From the NCBI GenBank assembly GCA_025769875.1, contig JAGFNK010000063.1:62001-126000 (forward strand): a stretch of 64,000 bases of DNA, written 5' to 3'. Source of the DNA: Russula earlei. Taxonomy: Eukaryota; Basidiomycota; Agaricomycetes; Russulales; Russulaceae. Shown in pieces: positions 45,101 to 57,340 of the stretch; the stretch's first letter is position 1, and each line of letters begins with the position of its first letter. Made by a program: the position numbers and the translations under genes. The notes beneath the pieces were generated by a model, which was given only the letters and a program-made list of their open reading frames with translations, was not told where the DNA came from and made no database searches.

Positions 45101-47407
45101 AAAGAGAAACAGCTCTTAGCAGATTGGGAGGACATCTCTAGGACTCCGACCACTACCAATGAGAGTGCTGCGCAAAGTAGGCAGTCTCAGAATGTACCTG
45201 AACCCGAATCCGAGACCCGAGAAGTTCCCTCTGCGGGATCTTTGACGCCGGAGACACCAGCTCGAGACAGGCCACCCTTTGATGAAGCACGTATCCTCGC
45301 TTTGAATGGAGACGCCCAATCTGTGACGTATCCCACCCAGTCCGTATCACCTGCTCCAGACCCTAATTCCTCCGCTACGCCCGACCCAACGTCATCATTA
45401 GATGATTACGCCAGCCAGTCCTCACCCTCCTCGTCATCTCCAGAGCGCTTTTTGGAACCGACAACTTCGCGCACACCAGCGGAGATGATACTCGAGCGTT
45501 TGGACGAGCAGTTGTCACACGGGCCACGTGGTCCAACCGGCTCTACTTTTGTTGACGATCCACCACGGAAGCTGCTCTTATCGTCACAAGTACTGCAGGT
45601 CGCCAATTCGAACACTGTGAAGGACCGCTTCCTGTTCTTGTTCAACGATATCATTGTCGTCGCCAAGCCAGTTACGCAGGACTATGATGCACTTTTGGAT
45701 ATGAACAAACCCTCACCCCTGGATCGGAAGTTCATAGTGAAGAGCGTCGTGCAGCTCCGAGATGTTCGATTCACGGCTGACAGAGACGATCTTCCACTTG
45801 GATCACTTGCTTCTATCAGCCGAAACCCACTCGTCAAGACTTTCGTTGTCCAGTTCGCCAAGGACGCGGATATTGCGATATCCCATTTCTTCGAGAAGTC
45901 TGGCACGCGCGACGACCCGACAGTGCTCGGTCACTTGTTGTTCAGGATGACGGATTTGGACAGGGCAAAGTTGGGTGACTATCTCTCCCGCAAAACTTCC
46001 AGGGTTGTATTAAAGGCATTCATTGGACACTTCGGTTTCGGCGGAGTGCGGATTGACAAGGCTCTTCGTGTGTTCCTTCAGTCCCTTCACTTCGCCCCTC
46101 CATCACGATACTACAACCCTCTTGATTATGTCTCAGACTCCTTCGCCAGTCGTTGGTACGAGGCTAATGCGGATCTTGTCGCATACGACAAGGATCTTGC
46201 CATCCGGCTCGTTCGCGCGATCGTCCAACTGAATGACGTACTTTACGGGGAAGTCGTACAAGATCCTTGGACGCACGTGCAGATAAAGATAAAGCGGAAC
46301 GTGACAAGCCGCGACTTCATCGATGCATTCCGGCGATATGACCCAAGGTGTCTCGTCTCCGATGACTTGCTTGACAGAATTCACGCCTCCATCAGGCGAG
46401 AGCCACTCTCACAAGCTCGCAACTCTACCCTCTCAACGACACCAGACCAACTCATCGTGTTGAAGCGCCCAATTCCATCACGCCTCACGTACCGCATGCA
46501 ATCTGAGCCCATCATCGTTCGCCTTCCGCAATTGGACCCTTCGCTCACCATCCATCTCCATGGCAATGAGCTCATCTTTGATCCGCCTTACCTTACGTTC
46601 ACTCGTTCCGCGGAGGCGTCCTTCCGTATCACAGGAACGGCACTTGGTCTGAAGACGGTGGCCTTCTCTCGTTCGGGGCCCAGTGCGCTGTTGTACAGTG
46701 GCCTTCCACTGAGCAGTCCAATTGTGATTGAACGCAGCTTTATGCGCAATACATTCCAGGTCGCATTCGTGAACCACCAGGGTTCGAAGCGCCGATACAT
46801 GTTCAGTGTGGATGATCCCGTTATGCGGTACAACTGGACAGTCTCATTAAAACGCCAGATCGATATTGTGAGCGCGGGTCAACAGGCGCAGGTTGCAAGG
46901 TCAAGTCCATTCCATCGAGCAGCCGAGCAGGTTGCGTTCCGCGTACTGCAGGAGACCTTGATACCGCCACCCTCTGCGGAAAGTGACAACCCTCGTTCCC
47001 CATTCTCTAGTCAATATTGCCCCCAGCAGGCCCGCTCACGGCCTCTCTCGCCTCAAAGCAATAGCTGTCTCGATGCCAACGGAAAAGGGACCCCGCAACC
47101 TTCACATGCGCGGTCAAAGTCACGTAGCCAGGTGTATCATCGTCATGGCGCAGGGAAGCTCGAGCATCAGCAACTCGACCTATTACTTCAATCAAACGGA
47201 GACGCAACAGACTCACCTGAGACAGACGCAGAGGAACATTCGCCGCCGGAAGGAGGGACGCGGTTATGGGGAGGCAAAGAGCTCGAGACGATTTGCCAGC
47301 AAAATAGCGCGATTGTACTCGTTCTTGCGTCCTCGCAGGACGAGTCCACGAAGGCCAGGCTGTCTCCCTCACCAGCTCCCCTACGGTCTACCATTCCTGT
47401 TCGGTGA
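42137..47407 (+). CDS. Large Sec7-domain and PH-like protein (putative Arf exchange factor family)
   Basis: Exons 42137-44420 and 44478-47407 join in phase to 1737 residues. About 1100 residues are disordered, rich in Pro, Ser, Glu and Arg, with many SP/TP sites. A PH-like segment follows near residue 1130 (LLLSSQVLQVANSNTVKDRF, LFLFNDIIVVAKPV). Then comes a divergent Sec7 domain at about 1270-1400 (FGFGGVRIDKALRVFLQSLH, FASRWYEANADLV, IRLVRAIVQLNDVLYG), then a second beta-rich domain (1435-1555) with MFSVDDPVMRYNWTVSLKRQ, probably a C-terminal PH. Sec7 domains exchange GDP on Arf GTPases at Golgi or plasma membrane. The loop that normally holds the glutamic finger (GEAQ type) reads APPSRYYN here, so ordinary catalysis is doubtful. 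Confidence 0.88.
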
Positions 47408-47839
47408 TACCCTGTGGTGGGCTGTGTACATTGTTATGTGAGTGGTCTCAGCATTGCACTCCACGCTCTACTGATAAGATGAATCTCTTAGTTGCATCGT
47501 CGATTCTATCTTGTCTTTTTCTTTCTGTTTTTGCTGCATCTCGTCTTGCATGGTCTCTTCCGCACGTTCTCGTACTCTCGTCGTATTTATTTACTTCATT
47601 GCAAGGTATGATTAGTGTCCATGGGTCACCTTGAGACTGGATATTTAATGATTTCTACTGGCGGTGCTGCTATTCACGTCCTGTTTCATCTGTACAAAGT
47701 ATGCATACATCAATGCCACGCGCCAGTCCATCACGAGATGCGACACCGACAACGACTGACTTGAGACCGGGTATTAAAACCCTCATTCTCGCAACGAGAA
47801 TACACCGACATCCGCTCGAGTCTTGCTCGCTACCGATCA
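47408..47839. other. Intergenic spacer between same-strand genes
   Basis: This 430 bp contains the 3' end of the Sec7 gene and the promoter of the cation-diffusion facilitator. Only short open frames without motif are present. Confidence 0.5.
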
Positions 47840-49487
47840 ATGACAGGCACCCTTATGATGTCAGGCGTCCGTACCAGCCACCATCACGGTCCTCTCTACC
47901 GCCTTAACTCCCTTCTGCGCGGTCTGCACACGTCCCACCCCTCTCCTTCTTCGCTGCATAAATACTGCAGGATGGTAGAGATGGCGCGGCGGCGTATACA
48001 CACCGACAGCGTCGATAAAGGGAAATCTCCAGTTAGAGTCGTTCGGGAACGCGAACACCAGGATTACGCGCATTCCGATGACCACTCGCACATTCGTGGC
48101 ATCTTCGGAGGACAGTCGCATTCACACTCCCACTCCCACCCCCACTCGCACGGTCACGGCGGGGAGCTGATCGAGACGCTGCAAAGTGCAGGTGCGCACT
48201 GTTCGTCTCCTCTTTAGTTCGAGCTGATTCACAATTTGGCACCCCCTCCATCCTTTTCATCCGTCAAGGGGACCGTGGAAGTCGCATTACGCTTGTTGGA
48301 CTCGGCGTAAATGTTGTCTTGACAAGCGCGAAGGGCGCAGCGGGGTGGTTAATGAACTCGGCGGCGTTGCTCGCCGATGCCGGCCATTCGTTGAGCGGTA
48401 AGCACGTTTGCTACCTAGCAGTTCAGGCACTGGCCCTCCTCCCCGCGGTCGCCGTGTCTCTGGGTTGTGGTCCTAGGCGTGCGCCCATGGCATACTGGCT
48501 GCGGTGCCACCACCTATTGACTTGGGATGCCTGTTGAAAAATGACTGCGTGCGTTCGCCATGCTCACGCGCGACCCTCTGTAGACCTTTTGGGCGATTTC
48601 GTTGTCCTATTTTCGTGGCGCCTGTCTCGTCGGCCACCCAGTCGACGGTACCCCTTCGGCCTCGCAAAATTCGAGACTGTGGGCACGGGGCTGGTCGCCA
48701 TCTTGCTCCTCGGCGCCGCCCTCGGCATCGGCTCGCATTCGCTCTCGCTCCTGTTCTCGGTGCTGTCCGAGACCGCCCCGTCGTTACCCGCGGGCCCGCT
48801 GCAGACCCTGCTGCTCAATCTCACGGCGTTGGCGCGGAACGTCCCGGGGATGGGGCACATCGCGCACTCTCACGCGCACGCGCTTGACCCGAACGCGGCG
48901 TGGTTCGCGGCTGTCAGCATAGTGTCGAAGGAGTGGCTGTTCCGCGTCACACGCAAGGTTGCGAAGCAGGAGAACAGCCCCGTGTTGCTCGCTAATGCGT
49001 ACCACCATCGGAGCGACGCTTATTCGAGCCTCGTCGCGTTGGTCGCCATTCTTGGTAGCGGCTGGTTCCCGGCGTGGCCGTTGGACCCCGTCGGCGGTAC
49101 GTCTTGGGAGTGGGCTGACGTCCATCCTGGTCCCCTTTCCTGATGTCCTCGACAGGTCTTTTGGTCTCTGTGGTCATCTTTCGCCAAGGCCTCACAATAT
49201 TCAAGGATGCTTTCTGGGATATGACAGATGCCAGCGCTCAGGAACCGGTCTTACAGTCGTTATCTCGTTCCTTAGACAAACTAACAGAGGAGCCGCGTCT
49301 AAAGGGCGCCTTGCTCCATATCCGCAATCTTCGCGCGCGACGAGCAGGCTCACAACTCTTCGTAGATCTCACCGTCGTAGTTCCTGGAGAACTGACCGCC
49401 TTTCAATTAGGTGGGCTGGAAAAGCAAATCGTCGGCGCGTTGAAGGCAGAGAGGAAGGATGTGAAAGAGGTCCAGGGTACAGTTTGA
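47840..49487 (+). CDS. Mitochondrial cation-diffusion facilitator (MMT1/MMT2-like metal carrier)
   Basis: Four exons (47840-48191, 48269-48397, 48584-49096, 49156-49487) join in phase to 441 residues. The leader MTGTLMMSGVRTSHHHGPLY, rich in Arg, Ser and His, suggests mitochondrial import. A His-rich loop (HSHSHSHPHSHGHG) precedes the membrane domain. CDF metal sites are visible as LLADAGHSLSDLLGDF (helix 2) and ANAYHHRSDAYSSLVA (helix 5). A second His stretch (HIAHSHAHAL) lies in the loop between them. The C-terminal cytosolic metal-sensor fold ends AERKDVKEVQGTV. CDF carriers export divalent metals; the yeast MMT pair affects mitochondrial iron. The second intron (186 bp) is unusually long for this region. 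Confidence 0.92.
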
Positions 49488-49643
49488 AGTCGACTCGGAG
49501 GGGGATGGAGCGACCCGATGATACTCTCATGGTTTGCGTTCAACCGTTGTCGATGTCGATGCATTCGCTACATTACATATTCTTATCCCGTGACCGCGCA
49601 TCGACGCGATCCAACTCTTTCTCTTCTTTCTCTGTAGGCAGCC

Positions 49644-51081
49644 ATGCCCGAGGTAGAGATAGGTTTCTCTCATGAACAAGTGTCCCTTGGAACTTTTCGC
49701 TTGCTCGAGTTGCCTCCGGACTTATGCAAACTGATCGAATCGTCCGTCGATGACCCAAAGTTTGTAACTATATGATTCTCGTCACTCGATCGCCTCATAT
49801 ATCATGATGGTTCAGTCTGGCCATCAAGGGCGGTCCCGACGACGATGCCGTGTTATGCACCCCAGACAGGACATATAACATTCGCTCGGTGACGCTCTCG
49901 AACACTGTTCTCGTGGTGTCACCGAGTACAAGCGTTGACGTCGATGGAGGCGAGGCGCAAGTCGTCATCCAAGATAGCCTCAGTGAACTATTGGAGCTCG
50001 TGCCGGCCGTCCCAAAGCTCCATCGGATGAACGCCCTGCTGAAGGAGCACGAATGGGAGGAGGGACACGAGGATGACGAGAGCTTTGGCAAGGTGCGTCC
50101 GAATGGTCGTGTCTCATGACCCCGAACGGCTTGGCCTAGCGAGCACTTTCCAGGTGAGACGGAGACGATTCACCCTCGACGAGGCTCGGACGGAACTCCA
50201 GGCGAGCGAGCGCGAGCTTGCGAAAGCGCTCAAGGAGAAGCACGTACTCATTATAGACGGTGAATTCATCCCCCCCTTCGACCTTCTTCTCGCGCGTCCC
50301 TGGAGGGTATGCTCACGCCCCTCCCTGCAAGGTGCCCTGCGCCCCCTCTCCCCCTCATATCTCCACAAGATCCTCGAGCTCCTCCTGATGCACCTCGTTT
50401 CTCTCTCCCAGCCCACCGACGCAGCCTCCGTCTTGGAACTGACCCGATCTCTCGAGTATGAGCACGAGGTCAGGCGCGAGGTGACCTTGCAGGTGATGCG
50501 CTGGTTCGGAGAAGTCGACGCTGCGGACGAATTGTGGAAGATGGACGTCGGAGAGGTCGTGCGTCAAGTCGGCTTGGGCATTCTGCGCCGACACAAGGTT
50601 CGCGCAAGCATTTCCCGCCCTCTCCCTTGGTGACGCTAACCTCTTTATTTTATTTTATTTTTATTTTACCCCGCAGAGTGACCCTATATCGGAGGAAGAT
50701 TTCATGGCAAAGTGGAACACCGCCGTGGGCGACACTTTTGTTTCACACACATCGCTCAAACTACTCGTAGTGCGCGCTCATCCTTTTTTTCTTTCTTTCT
50801 TTTAACCAAAAATTCGCAATTAGGGAAACTACCTCTGCACACCTTCTCCATTTTCCTCATGCAAGCTATTGTCCTACTTCCCTTGCGCGGAACTCCCAAC
50901 TGACCCCGCCACGCGATTCGCGGACCTCTTTCTCACGCGCGCACGTTGGAAGGCAGAAGACATCGCGCCGTATCTGTCGGACATCGTGGTGGAGGCGAAG
51001 GAGCTTGACAAGCTCTTGCTCAAGTACGCGCGAGCCTTGACGGATACAGACGGTCTGTGGTATGCGGCACGAGTTCGATGA
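49644..51081 (+). CDS. DCC1: Sister-chromatid cohesion protein Dcc1 (Ctf18-RFC subunit)
   Basis: Six exons (49644-49759, 49816-50092, 50154-50259, 50332-50597, 50677-50766, 50824-51081) join in phase to 370 residues. Family blocks are present in order: FRLLELPPDL, LAIKGGPDDDAVLCTPDRTY, SVTLSNTVLVV, FTLDEARTEL, IDGALRPLSPSYLHKILELL, MRWFGEVDA, and the C-terminal winged-helix part with YFPCAELPTDPATRF, ADLFLTRARWKAEDIAPYLS. Dcc1 joins Ctf8 and Ctf18-RFC to load PCNA during cohesion establishment in the nucleus. It starts 157 bp after the metal carrier ends, so its promoter is short. The last acceptor and the end of exon 5 were chosen for phase and are slightly less sure. Confidence 0.92.
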
Positions 51082-52259
51082 GGGGGGGACAAGAGGATTG
51101 TACAACAACACTCGTAAATGCCCAACAGTGTCTATGGTACTTGTAGGTAGCATCACTCAACTGAGAGATCAGAGTACAGTAGCTACCAATTGTCCTTAAA
51201 CACCTTATCAGTGTAATATGCATATATCTGTATATGAGATGATGCGTGATCACCTGCACCTGCCACATGGACCAACCAGGCAGTTGAGCCAATGCAAGAT
51301 GCAAGTCGGCTATGTCTGTCTCAATCACCAAACAATGCCCACCAACCAATGTCGTAAACTTTTTCATATAAGGAGGGGAGAAATATGGTAACCATGTACC
51401 CTATCCAATGACAACTAACGAATGTGCAAGTGGCGTATTTTCTGAAAGATTTTCTTTGCCCCCGATGCCGCCCCCGATGCCGCCCCCGATGCCGCAAGTG
51501 ATTCAGCGCCTTTCCTAGCAAAGCCTAATAAAAACCATGGCCCTTGGCGTGCCTGAAGTTCTGCTCGAGGCATAATCTGGATGTTCCTAGATAAATTGAA
51601 GCTCATCAGGACGGCTGACCCCCTTTCTGTGAGATGTAGACTGCCTTACCGAACAGGGGCCGACAAGACAGGGGATAGGGTGGATGCAGAGAGGGAAAGG
51701 AGTGCAAGAGTTGTAAAACAGCGCATGTTTAAAAATGTGGAGACGATGAAGACCTGGGGTAGGCGTGGGAACTAACGGGTAGGCTGCAGGTCATAAGGCT
51801 CTGTGTAAAATCGCACAAAAAACGAAGAGTTGGAACTCACCAGCCGGTGCCGAAGAAGGTACGAACGTGGAGCAAGAGCTAAGAGGGTATTCTACTAGAG
51901 AGCGGCCAATTTATAGTAGAATAGAGAGGGCGGATGCTGCGCCAACAGCTCGCATGTTGCCAGGGTATTGTGCGTTATCAGCGATCGTCAATTACTCACT
52001 ATTAGGACTCCGGAGCATAGTAACCAAAGTAATTACTTTCGGGACATGCGATAGTGACGGATTATGAATAGAGCTATTGCCGCGAAAACGTCAAACGATG
52101 GCCAGTGTCGTGGGTGCATTTGTCCCGGTTCTGTGGATTCACGTCACACACATTATCTACTAGTACAGGCAAGATGTAAACTTACAACTCACCGTGTATG
52201 GAAATAAACAACAAGCGGAACAGAACGGTCGCCAAAACCCACGGACTTGGAAGTCAAGT
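51082..52259. other. Intergenic, no supported gene
   Basis: Short open frames on both strands have no recognisable domain. A small tandem repeat lies at 51458-51493. The interval marks the start of the duplicated membrane-protein array. Confidence 0.45.
51458..51493. repeat. 12-bp tandem repeat, three copies
   Basis: GCCCCCGATGCC is repeated three times without mismatch. Confidence 0.9.
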
Positions 52260-53284
52260 CCATCAAATGATTGCCATTCCAGCGGCAACCCGAGAATCCC
52301 CCCGTTGCACCATCCTCACCACCTCATCTCTCTTCGACCAATTTCGACTCCGCGACTCCTCTTGCGATGATGTAGGTCGCTTTGGGACATTTACGGGGCG
52401 GCGCAGTCACCATTCTGTTCTCCATCTGGGTGTCCGCGCACCCCAATGTCCCAAGCCCGCCCTTACGAGAGCCGGGCGCGAGGGTCGCAGTGCGACGCCT
52501 GGGACTCATGTTTGCTGCCCTTTTCGTGCCAGAGATAATGGTTGCGTGGGCATTGAGACAACGATCGGCCGCTGTTGAACCAGCCTGGAAACGGAGAGTG
52601 GAGAGTAATCATCGATATCGATAATCAGAGAGGGATGGACACGGACACAACCACTCACGTGAGTGGATTCTTTTTCGCGATTATGGGAGGATTCATGGAA
52701 TGTGTCTCATCCGAGTGCAGTTTGCTGAAGAGCTAAGCTCGTATTCTTCGACGGGCAACGGTGATTTCCCAAGGATCGCGAAAGAGGAGATCGAGGACAA
52801 GAGCAATGGAGACGTCATCTCCAACACCCTTCGTCATTCTGCAAACGTGTCCAGGGCCTCGTCACTGAACTGGAGCTCGTCGGTTCCCAATCGATTGAGA
52901 CAAGCAAGCGAAGGACTAGAGACGGCACACATTAATTCAGGAGATTCGACTTGCCCCTGTGGAGGGCACTACACCAGCCATTTATACATTTCAGAAGGAT
53001 TCTGGGGTCGTCTGATCATCATCGGTGGTCCATCAACTACGTCAAGAGCATCGTCGTTCACTTTTCCATCAGGCACAGAGCTCTGGCGTGCCGCTTTAAT
53101 CGGCATTACTACTTTACCGATTCTGTTTGTGGTGGCAGCTCTCCGACGTGAAACCAGAGAAACCATTTGGGAGATCGGGACGCCACCAATTTATATGCTC
53201 AGTCGATCGACGTTGCTTGTCCTCCCTCTCCTGTCTCTTAGATCGCTTCCTCCTGCAGCCTATCGTGTTGTACACTGGACTTGA
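52260..53284 (+). pseudogene. Multi-pass membrane protein family, decayed copy 1
   Basis: Pieces in several frames match the intact gene at 55173-56551: GGAVTILFSIWVSAHPNVPS, ARVAVRRLGLMFAALFVPE, FFFAIMGGFME, GNGDFPRIAKEEIEDKS, TFPSGTELWRAALIGITTLP and LRSLPPAAYRVVHWT. The middle part (the long hydrophobic block between EDKS and the last segments) is missing and frames change repeatedly. It is therefore a pseudogene. Confidence 0.85.
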
Positions 53285-53439
53285 TTCACTCCAAATGTAT
53301 AATTCATACACTATGATACGTCGCTATGCTTATCACAATTCAACCGCTCAAGGATATTCAAAGCGACTACTGTGGTAACCCTACCGGTTTTTCCCTCAAT
53401 CATCTAGTATATGGCGTAGATATATCAAAACGGTCAAGA

Positions 53440-54165
53440 GGCAGCTTTAAGTGATGCACCTGCTGGATTGACAACTCACCAGAATCGAACACTTCGCGGT
53501 TATAGTTTGAATGTCCTTCTGAAGACAGGGAGACGACCAAGGGCTCCAAATCGCAGGGAGTACCAGGAAGCTCAAAGCACATTCGACGTGTAGTACCGTC
53601 CAAAAGCAATCAGCTCCTTTCGCTCGTCGGCTTGCTTGATCCCGCAGATATCCAGGCCTTGCCTGCCCAGATGGCGCCTAACAAATTGCTTGACTCTTTC
53701 GAATCGGGGTCCAGGACGCGATCGTCCATACCCCGGATGCGAGGCTCGATAATGTGCAGGTGCGCAAGGTTCCGACGGCGTCTGCACAGCTCGGTGACGA
53801 AATACGAGAAACGTATGGATGAGGTCGTTCCCGGGAATTCTGTCGCGGGGCGTTTAGGAGTGTGGGTGGGAAGCGTCAGCCACCACTCGAAAGAACGCTG
53901 CGAACGGATTGAACGAACGCACCATGATGGGTAAGCTACGGGGGCTGACGCGCCCCTCCCCAACCGCGACGACCTCGAGACAACGTACTCGTCCGTGGGG
54001 TCCTTCCAATCCTCCTTGAGGAACTGTTCGTCGAGGCACCCATCCGCGCCATGTAATTCGACGCCGTCGAGGCCCGCCCGGATGGCATTGCGCGCCTGTA
54101 TCAGGCTGTGATGTATCATGGGGACGCATATCACAGCACGGCCGTATCACAAACAACGCGTGGGC
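53440..54165 (-). pseudogene. Old Yellow Enzyme (NADH:flavin oxidoreductase) remnant, copy 1
   Basis: The minus strand in shifting frames encodes QARNAIRAGLDGVELHGADG, the start of the OYE flavin-barrel block normally continuing GxLxxQF, here DEQFLKEDWKDPTDEY. Then come FSYFVTELCRRRRNLAHLHI, IEPRIRG and ELIAFGRYYTSN near the C-terminus. The N-terminal third is missing and frameshifts abound. A second copy lies at 56735-57340. Confidence 0.8.
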
Positions 54166-55172
54166 ACGCTCCTGTGTAAGGGACATGTTGTAGCGTGTCC
54201 GGAGACGGGCGAGTGAGATCGTGAAGGCAGCTTGACCCAAGAGGAGAGGAGAGAGATAGGAGAGAGCAAGACTGAGAATGCGAGACGCAATGGGAGCATT
54301 CGAACGATGTCATGAGGAGGAGGGATACGGGACCGCACACAGAGAGAAGGAAGAAGTAATGAAAAACGACATCGTGAAAGGGAGCCAGAGATAATGAAAG
54401 GAAACGCAGCCAGTGAAAGGCGAACAAAGCGACATGATGAGAGATACGCGCCTGGCCGCGAAAACAATTCGGGAGCGATGCCATGTGCGCATACGAGACG
54501 TTGCAGGTGAGAGCAAGGCGGAGGATTGAGATGCCCTCGCACTCTTGACAGACCAGAATGAACAAATGCTCAATCAAAGTGTGCTCCGAGTCTTTGCTCT
54601 TCAAGGCACTCACTGTCAAACTGGCGGGTCCCTGTCTATGCTTGGCACATAGACCACTCGTCTTATGATGGTTAGGAGTGGTCTTCTCACCCGGTGGACC
54701 CATTGAAAAACAAAACAAAAGAAAACAAAAAGCCCGGCATGTTTCGAGAGTTTCAAGGGGTGACACGGCGTTTATCTCTCATGGAAACCACACACCTCCA
54801 TCACACAATAAAGCGTGGTTGGCATAGCCGACAAACAATTGCACTCTAGGAATGACTATGGATTCAGCAATGCGATATCTATGCGCAAGCAAAGTGTTGT
54901 ACACAAAATCGACACCTGAAATAGTTGGCTTCGCCCCCATCGCGGCCATGATCGAAAGAGACATGGCCCATGAATGAGGGACATGTATAGCAGATGAAAC
55001 AAGCACAGGGTCAAGAAAGCTTACTTGCGTCGAAAGACAATCATCCATTGTTGTCCGCCTAGGCGCTCATTTCATGCCAGCATGCCCACCACGGGGCCCA
55101 CAGCACCGCTTTGAGGACAGCTATTATTACCCCCTGCTCTGTTCTTGTCCTACGCCATCACCCCCCTCCATT
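54166..55172. repeat. Spacer of the tandem duplication unit
   Basis: This segment is repeated, with small changes, at about 57341-58274, placing it within the duplicated unit. Open frames on the minus strand (for example 54131-54766) match no family. The right part is the promoter region of membrane-protein copy 2. Confidence 0.6.
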
Positions 55173-56551
55173 ATGATCCTCATTCTTGCAATTCTAGCCG
55201 CAACCCAAGCATCCCCCGTTCCACAATCCTCACCACCTCATCTCTCTCTCAACCAATTTCGAGCCCGCGCCTCCTCTTGCGATGATCCAAGAGGATGTAG
55301 GTCGCTCTGGGACATTATATGGAGTTGTGCAGTCACCATTCTGTTGTGCGTCTGGGTGTCCGTGCACCCCAACATCCCAAGTCCTTACGAGAGCGGGGCG
55401 AGGGTCGCAGTGCGACGCGTGGGACTCATGCTTGCTGCCCTTTTCGTGCCAGAGGCAATGATTGCGTGGGCATTGAGACAACGATTTGCCGCTGTTGAAC
55501 TGGCCAAGAATCACAAAGGTACGTCCTGAAAACGGAGAGTAATCATCGATATTGATAATCAGATTAAGGAGAGGGATGGACAACGACTCATGGATTCTTC
55601 GCGATTATGGGAGGATTCATGGAATATCAGGGAAACCGACCGATCCGAGTGCTGTTGCCTGAAGAGCTAAACTCGTATTCCTTGACGGGCAACGGTGATT
55701 TCCCAAGGATCGCAAAAGAGGAGATTGAGGACAAGAGCAAGGGAGACGCCATCTCCAAAGCGCTTGTTATTCTGCAAACGGGCTGGTTCGTGGTCCAATG
55801 CATCGCACGAGGAGTCCAGGGCCTCCCCGTCACTGAACTGGAGCTCGTCACGGTTGCGTTCGCAACTCTGAATTTCGTGATATACCTCCTGTGGTGGGAC
55901 AAGCCTCTGAACGTGCAACGTGGGGTACGGGTATACAAGAAGCGAGATGCCGACGAGCCCATTGATGATGGGAATATGGAGGCCACGAGTTTGGGTGGAT
56001 TTTGGGACGCACTTTCTGACCTTGGAGCTGCGATTGTCCGTGGACCATTGACCGAAGAACCTGAGATGGCCACGTGGCTAAATCGTGTCCTTATGTGGCC
56101 ATTCACGAAGCCTTTTGATATTCTTCTTGGCGAAGGGGAGAAGCACACCACGATGAGGGTTGGCACATTTTATCCCCACCAATGGGGCCGCACGCTGCGT
56201 ATTTTCGCATGGGTAGCAGTGGTCGTTGTCACGTTGGCTTTCGGCGGCATTCACTGCATTGGATGGTCATTCAGTTTTCCCTCTAGCGCACAGCAAACTC
56301 TGTGGCGTGTTGCTTCGGTCACCATAACCGTTGTGCCAATTCTGTTTCCGGTAATACCTCTGATAAAACGTCTCGACGATTCCGGTTATGTATACGTTCC
56401 CGGTTTCCTCGGTCTGGGTGTGCAGGTGTCAACATTCCTTTACATGCTCAGTCGATTGGTGTTGCTTGTACTCCCCTTCCTGTCTCTTAGATCGCTTCCT
56501 CCTGCAGCCTATCATGTTGTACGCTGGACTTCATTCATCCCACATATATAA
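55173..56551 (+). CDS. Multi-pass membrane protein of an Agaricomycete-expanded family, copy 2
   Basis: Exons 55173-55518 and 55569-56551 join in phase (50-bp intron) to 442 residues. A signal peptide (MILILAILAATQA) leads to a short lumenal part with a Cys pair, then hydrophobic helices: IIWSCAVTILLCVWVSV, LMLAALFVPEAMIAWAL, the family hallmark THGFFAIMGGF, VILQTGWFVVQCIARG, VTVAFATLNFVIYLLWW, WVAVVVVTLAFGGIHCIG, and two at the C-terminus ending LPPAAYHVVRWTSF. A DFPRIAKEEIEDKSKGDA segment links the halves. I know this architecture as a large family in mushroom-forming fungi with no assigned function. An upstream in-frame ATG (55074) exists, but the signal peptide supports the later start. 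It is the only fully open copy of three here. Confidence 0.88.
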
Positions 56552-56734
56552 TCCATACACTATGATACGTTGCTATGCTTATCACAATCCAACCGCTCAA
56601 GGATATTCATGGCGACTACTGTGGTAACCCTTATCGGTATTTCAAGTGAAAAAGGGGGTTCATAATTGAGCTCATCTAGTACATGGCGTGAATTAAAGAA
56701 TCAAACGGCCAAGAGGGGGCTTTAAGTGATGCAC

Positions 56735-57340
56735 CTGCTGGATTGACAACTCACCAGTATCGAACACTTCGCGGTTATAATAGTTTGAATGTTCTTCTGA
56801 AGACAGGTAGATGACCAAGCGCTCCAAATCAGCTCCTTAGATATCCAGGCCTTGCCTTCCCAGATGGCGCCTAACAAATTGCTTGACTCTTTCGAATCGG
56901 GGTCCAGGACGCGATCGTCCGTACCCCGGATGCGAGGCTCGATAATGTGCAGGTGCGCAAGGTTCCGACGGCGTCTTCGCAGCTCTGTGACAAAATACGA
57001 GAAACGTAGGGATGGGGTCGTTCCCGGGAATTCTGTCGCGGGGCGTTTAGGAGTGTGGTGGGGAAGCGTCAGCCACCACTCGAAAGAGAACGCTGCGAAC
57101 GGAACGAACGAACGCACCACGAAGGGTAAGTGACGGGGACAAACGGAAGCTGACGCGCTCCTCCTCAACCGCGACGACCTCGAGACAACGTACCCGTCCG
57201 TGCGGTCGTTCCAATGAGGAACTGTTCGTCGAGGCACCCATTCGCGCCATGTCATTCGACGCCGTCGAAGCCCGCCCGGATGGCATTGCGCGCCTGTATC
57301 AAGCTGTGATGTATCATGGGACGAATATCACAGCACGGCA
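56735..57340 (-). pseudogene. Old Yellow Enzyme remnant, copy 2
   Basis: This parallels copy 1: QARNAIRAGFDGVE, EFPGTTPSLRFSYFVTELRR, NLAHLHIIEPRIRGTDDRVL, and a C-terminal YYNREVFDTGELSIQQV in another frame. The gene lacks its N-terminal third and the region around the active-site barrel strands, and carries small deletions relative to copy 1. Confidence 0.78.

Noticed and set aside
53440..54165. Functional Old Yellow Enzyme gene
   Set aside because: The N-terminal third is missing and several frame changes cannot be removed by introns with acceptable splice sites.
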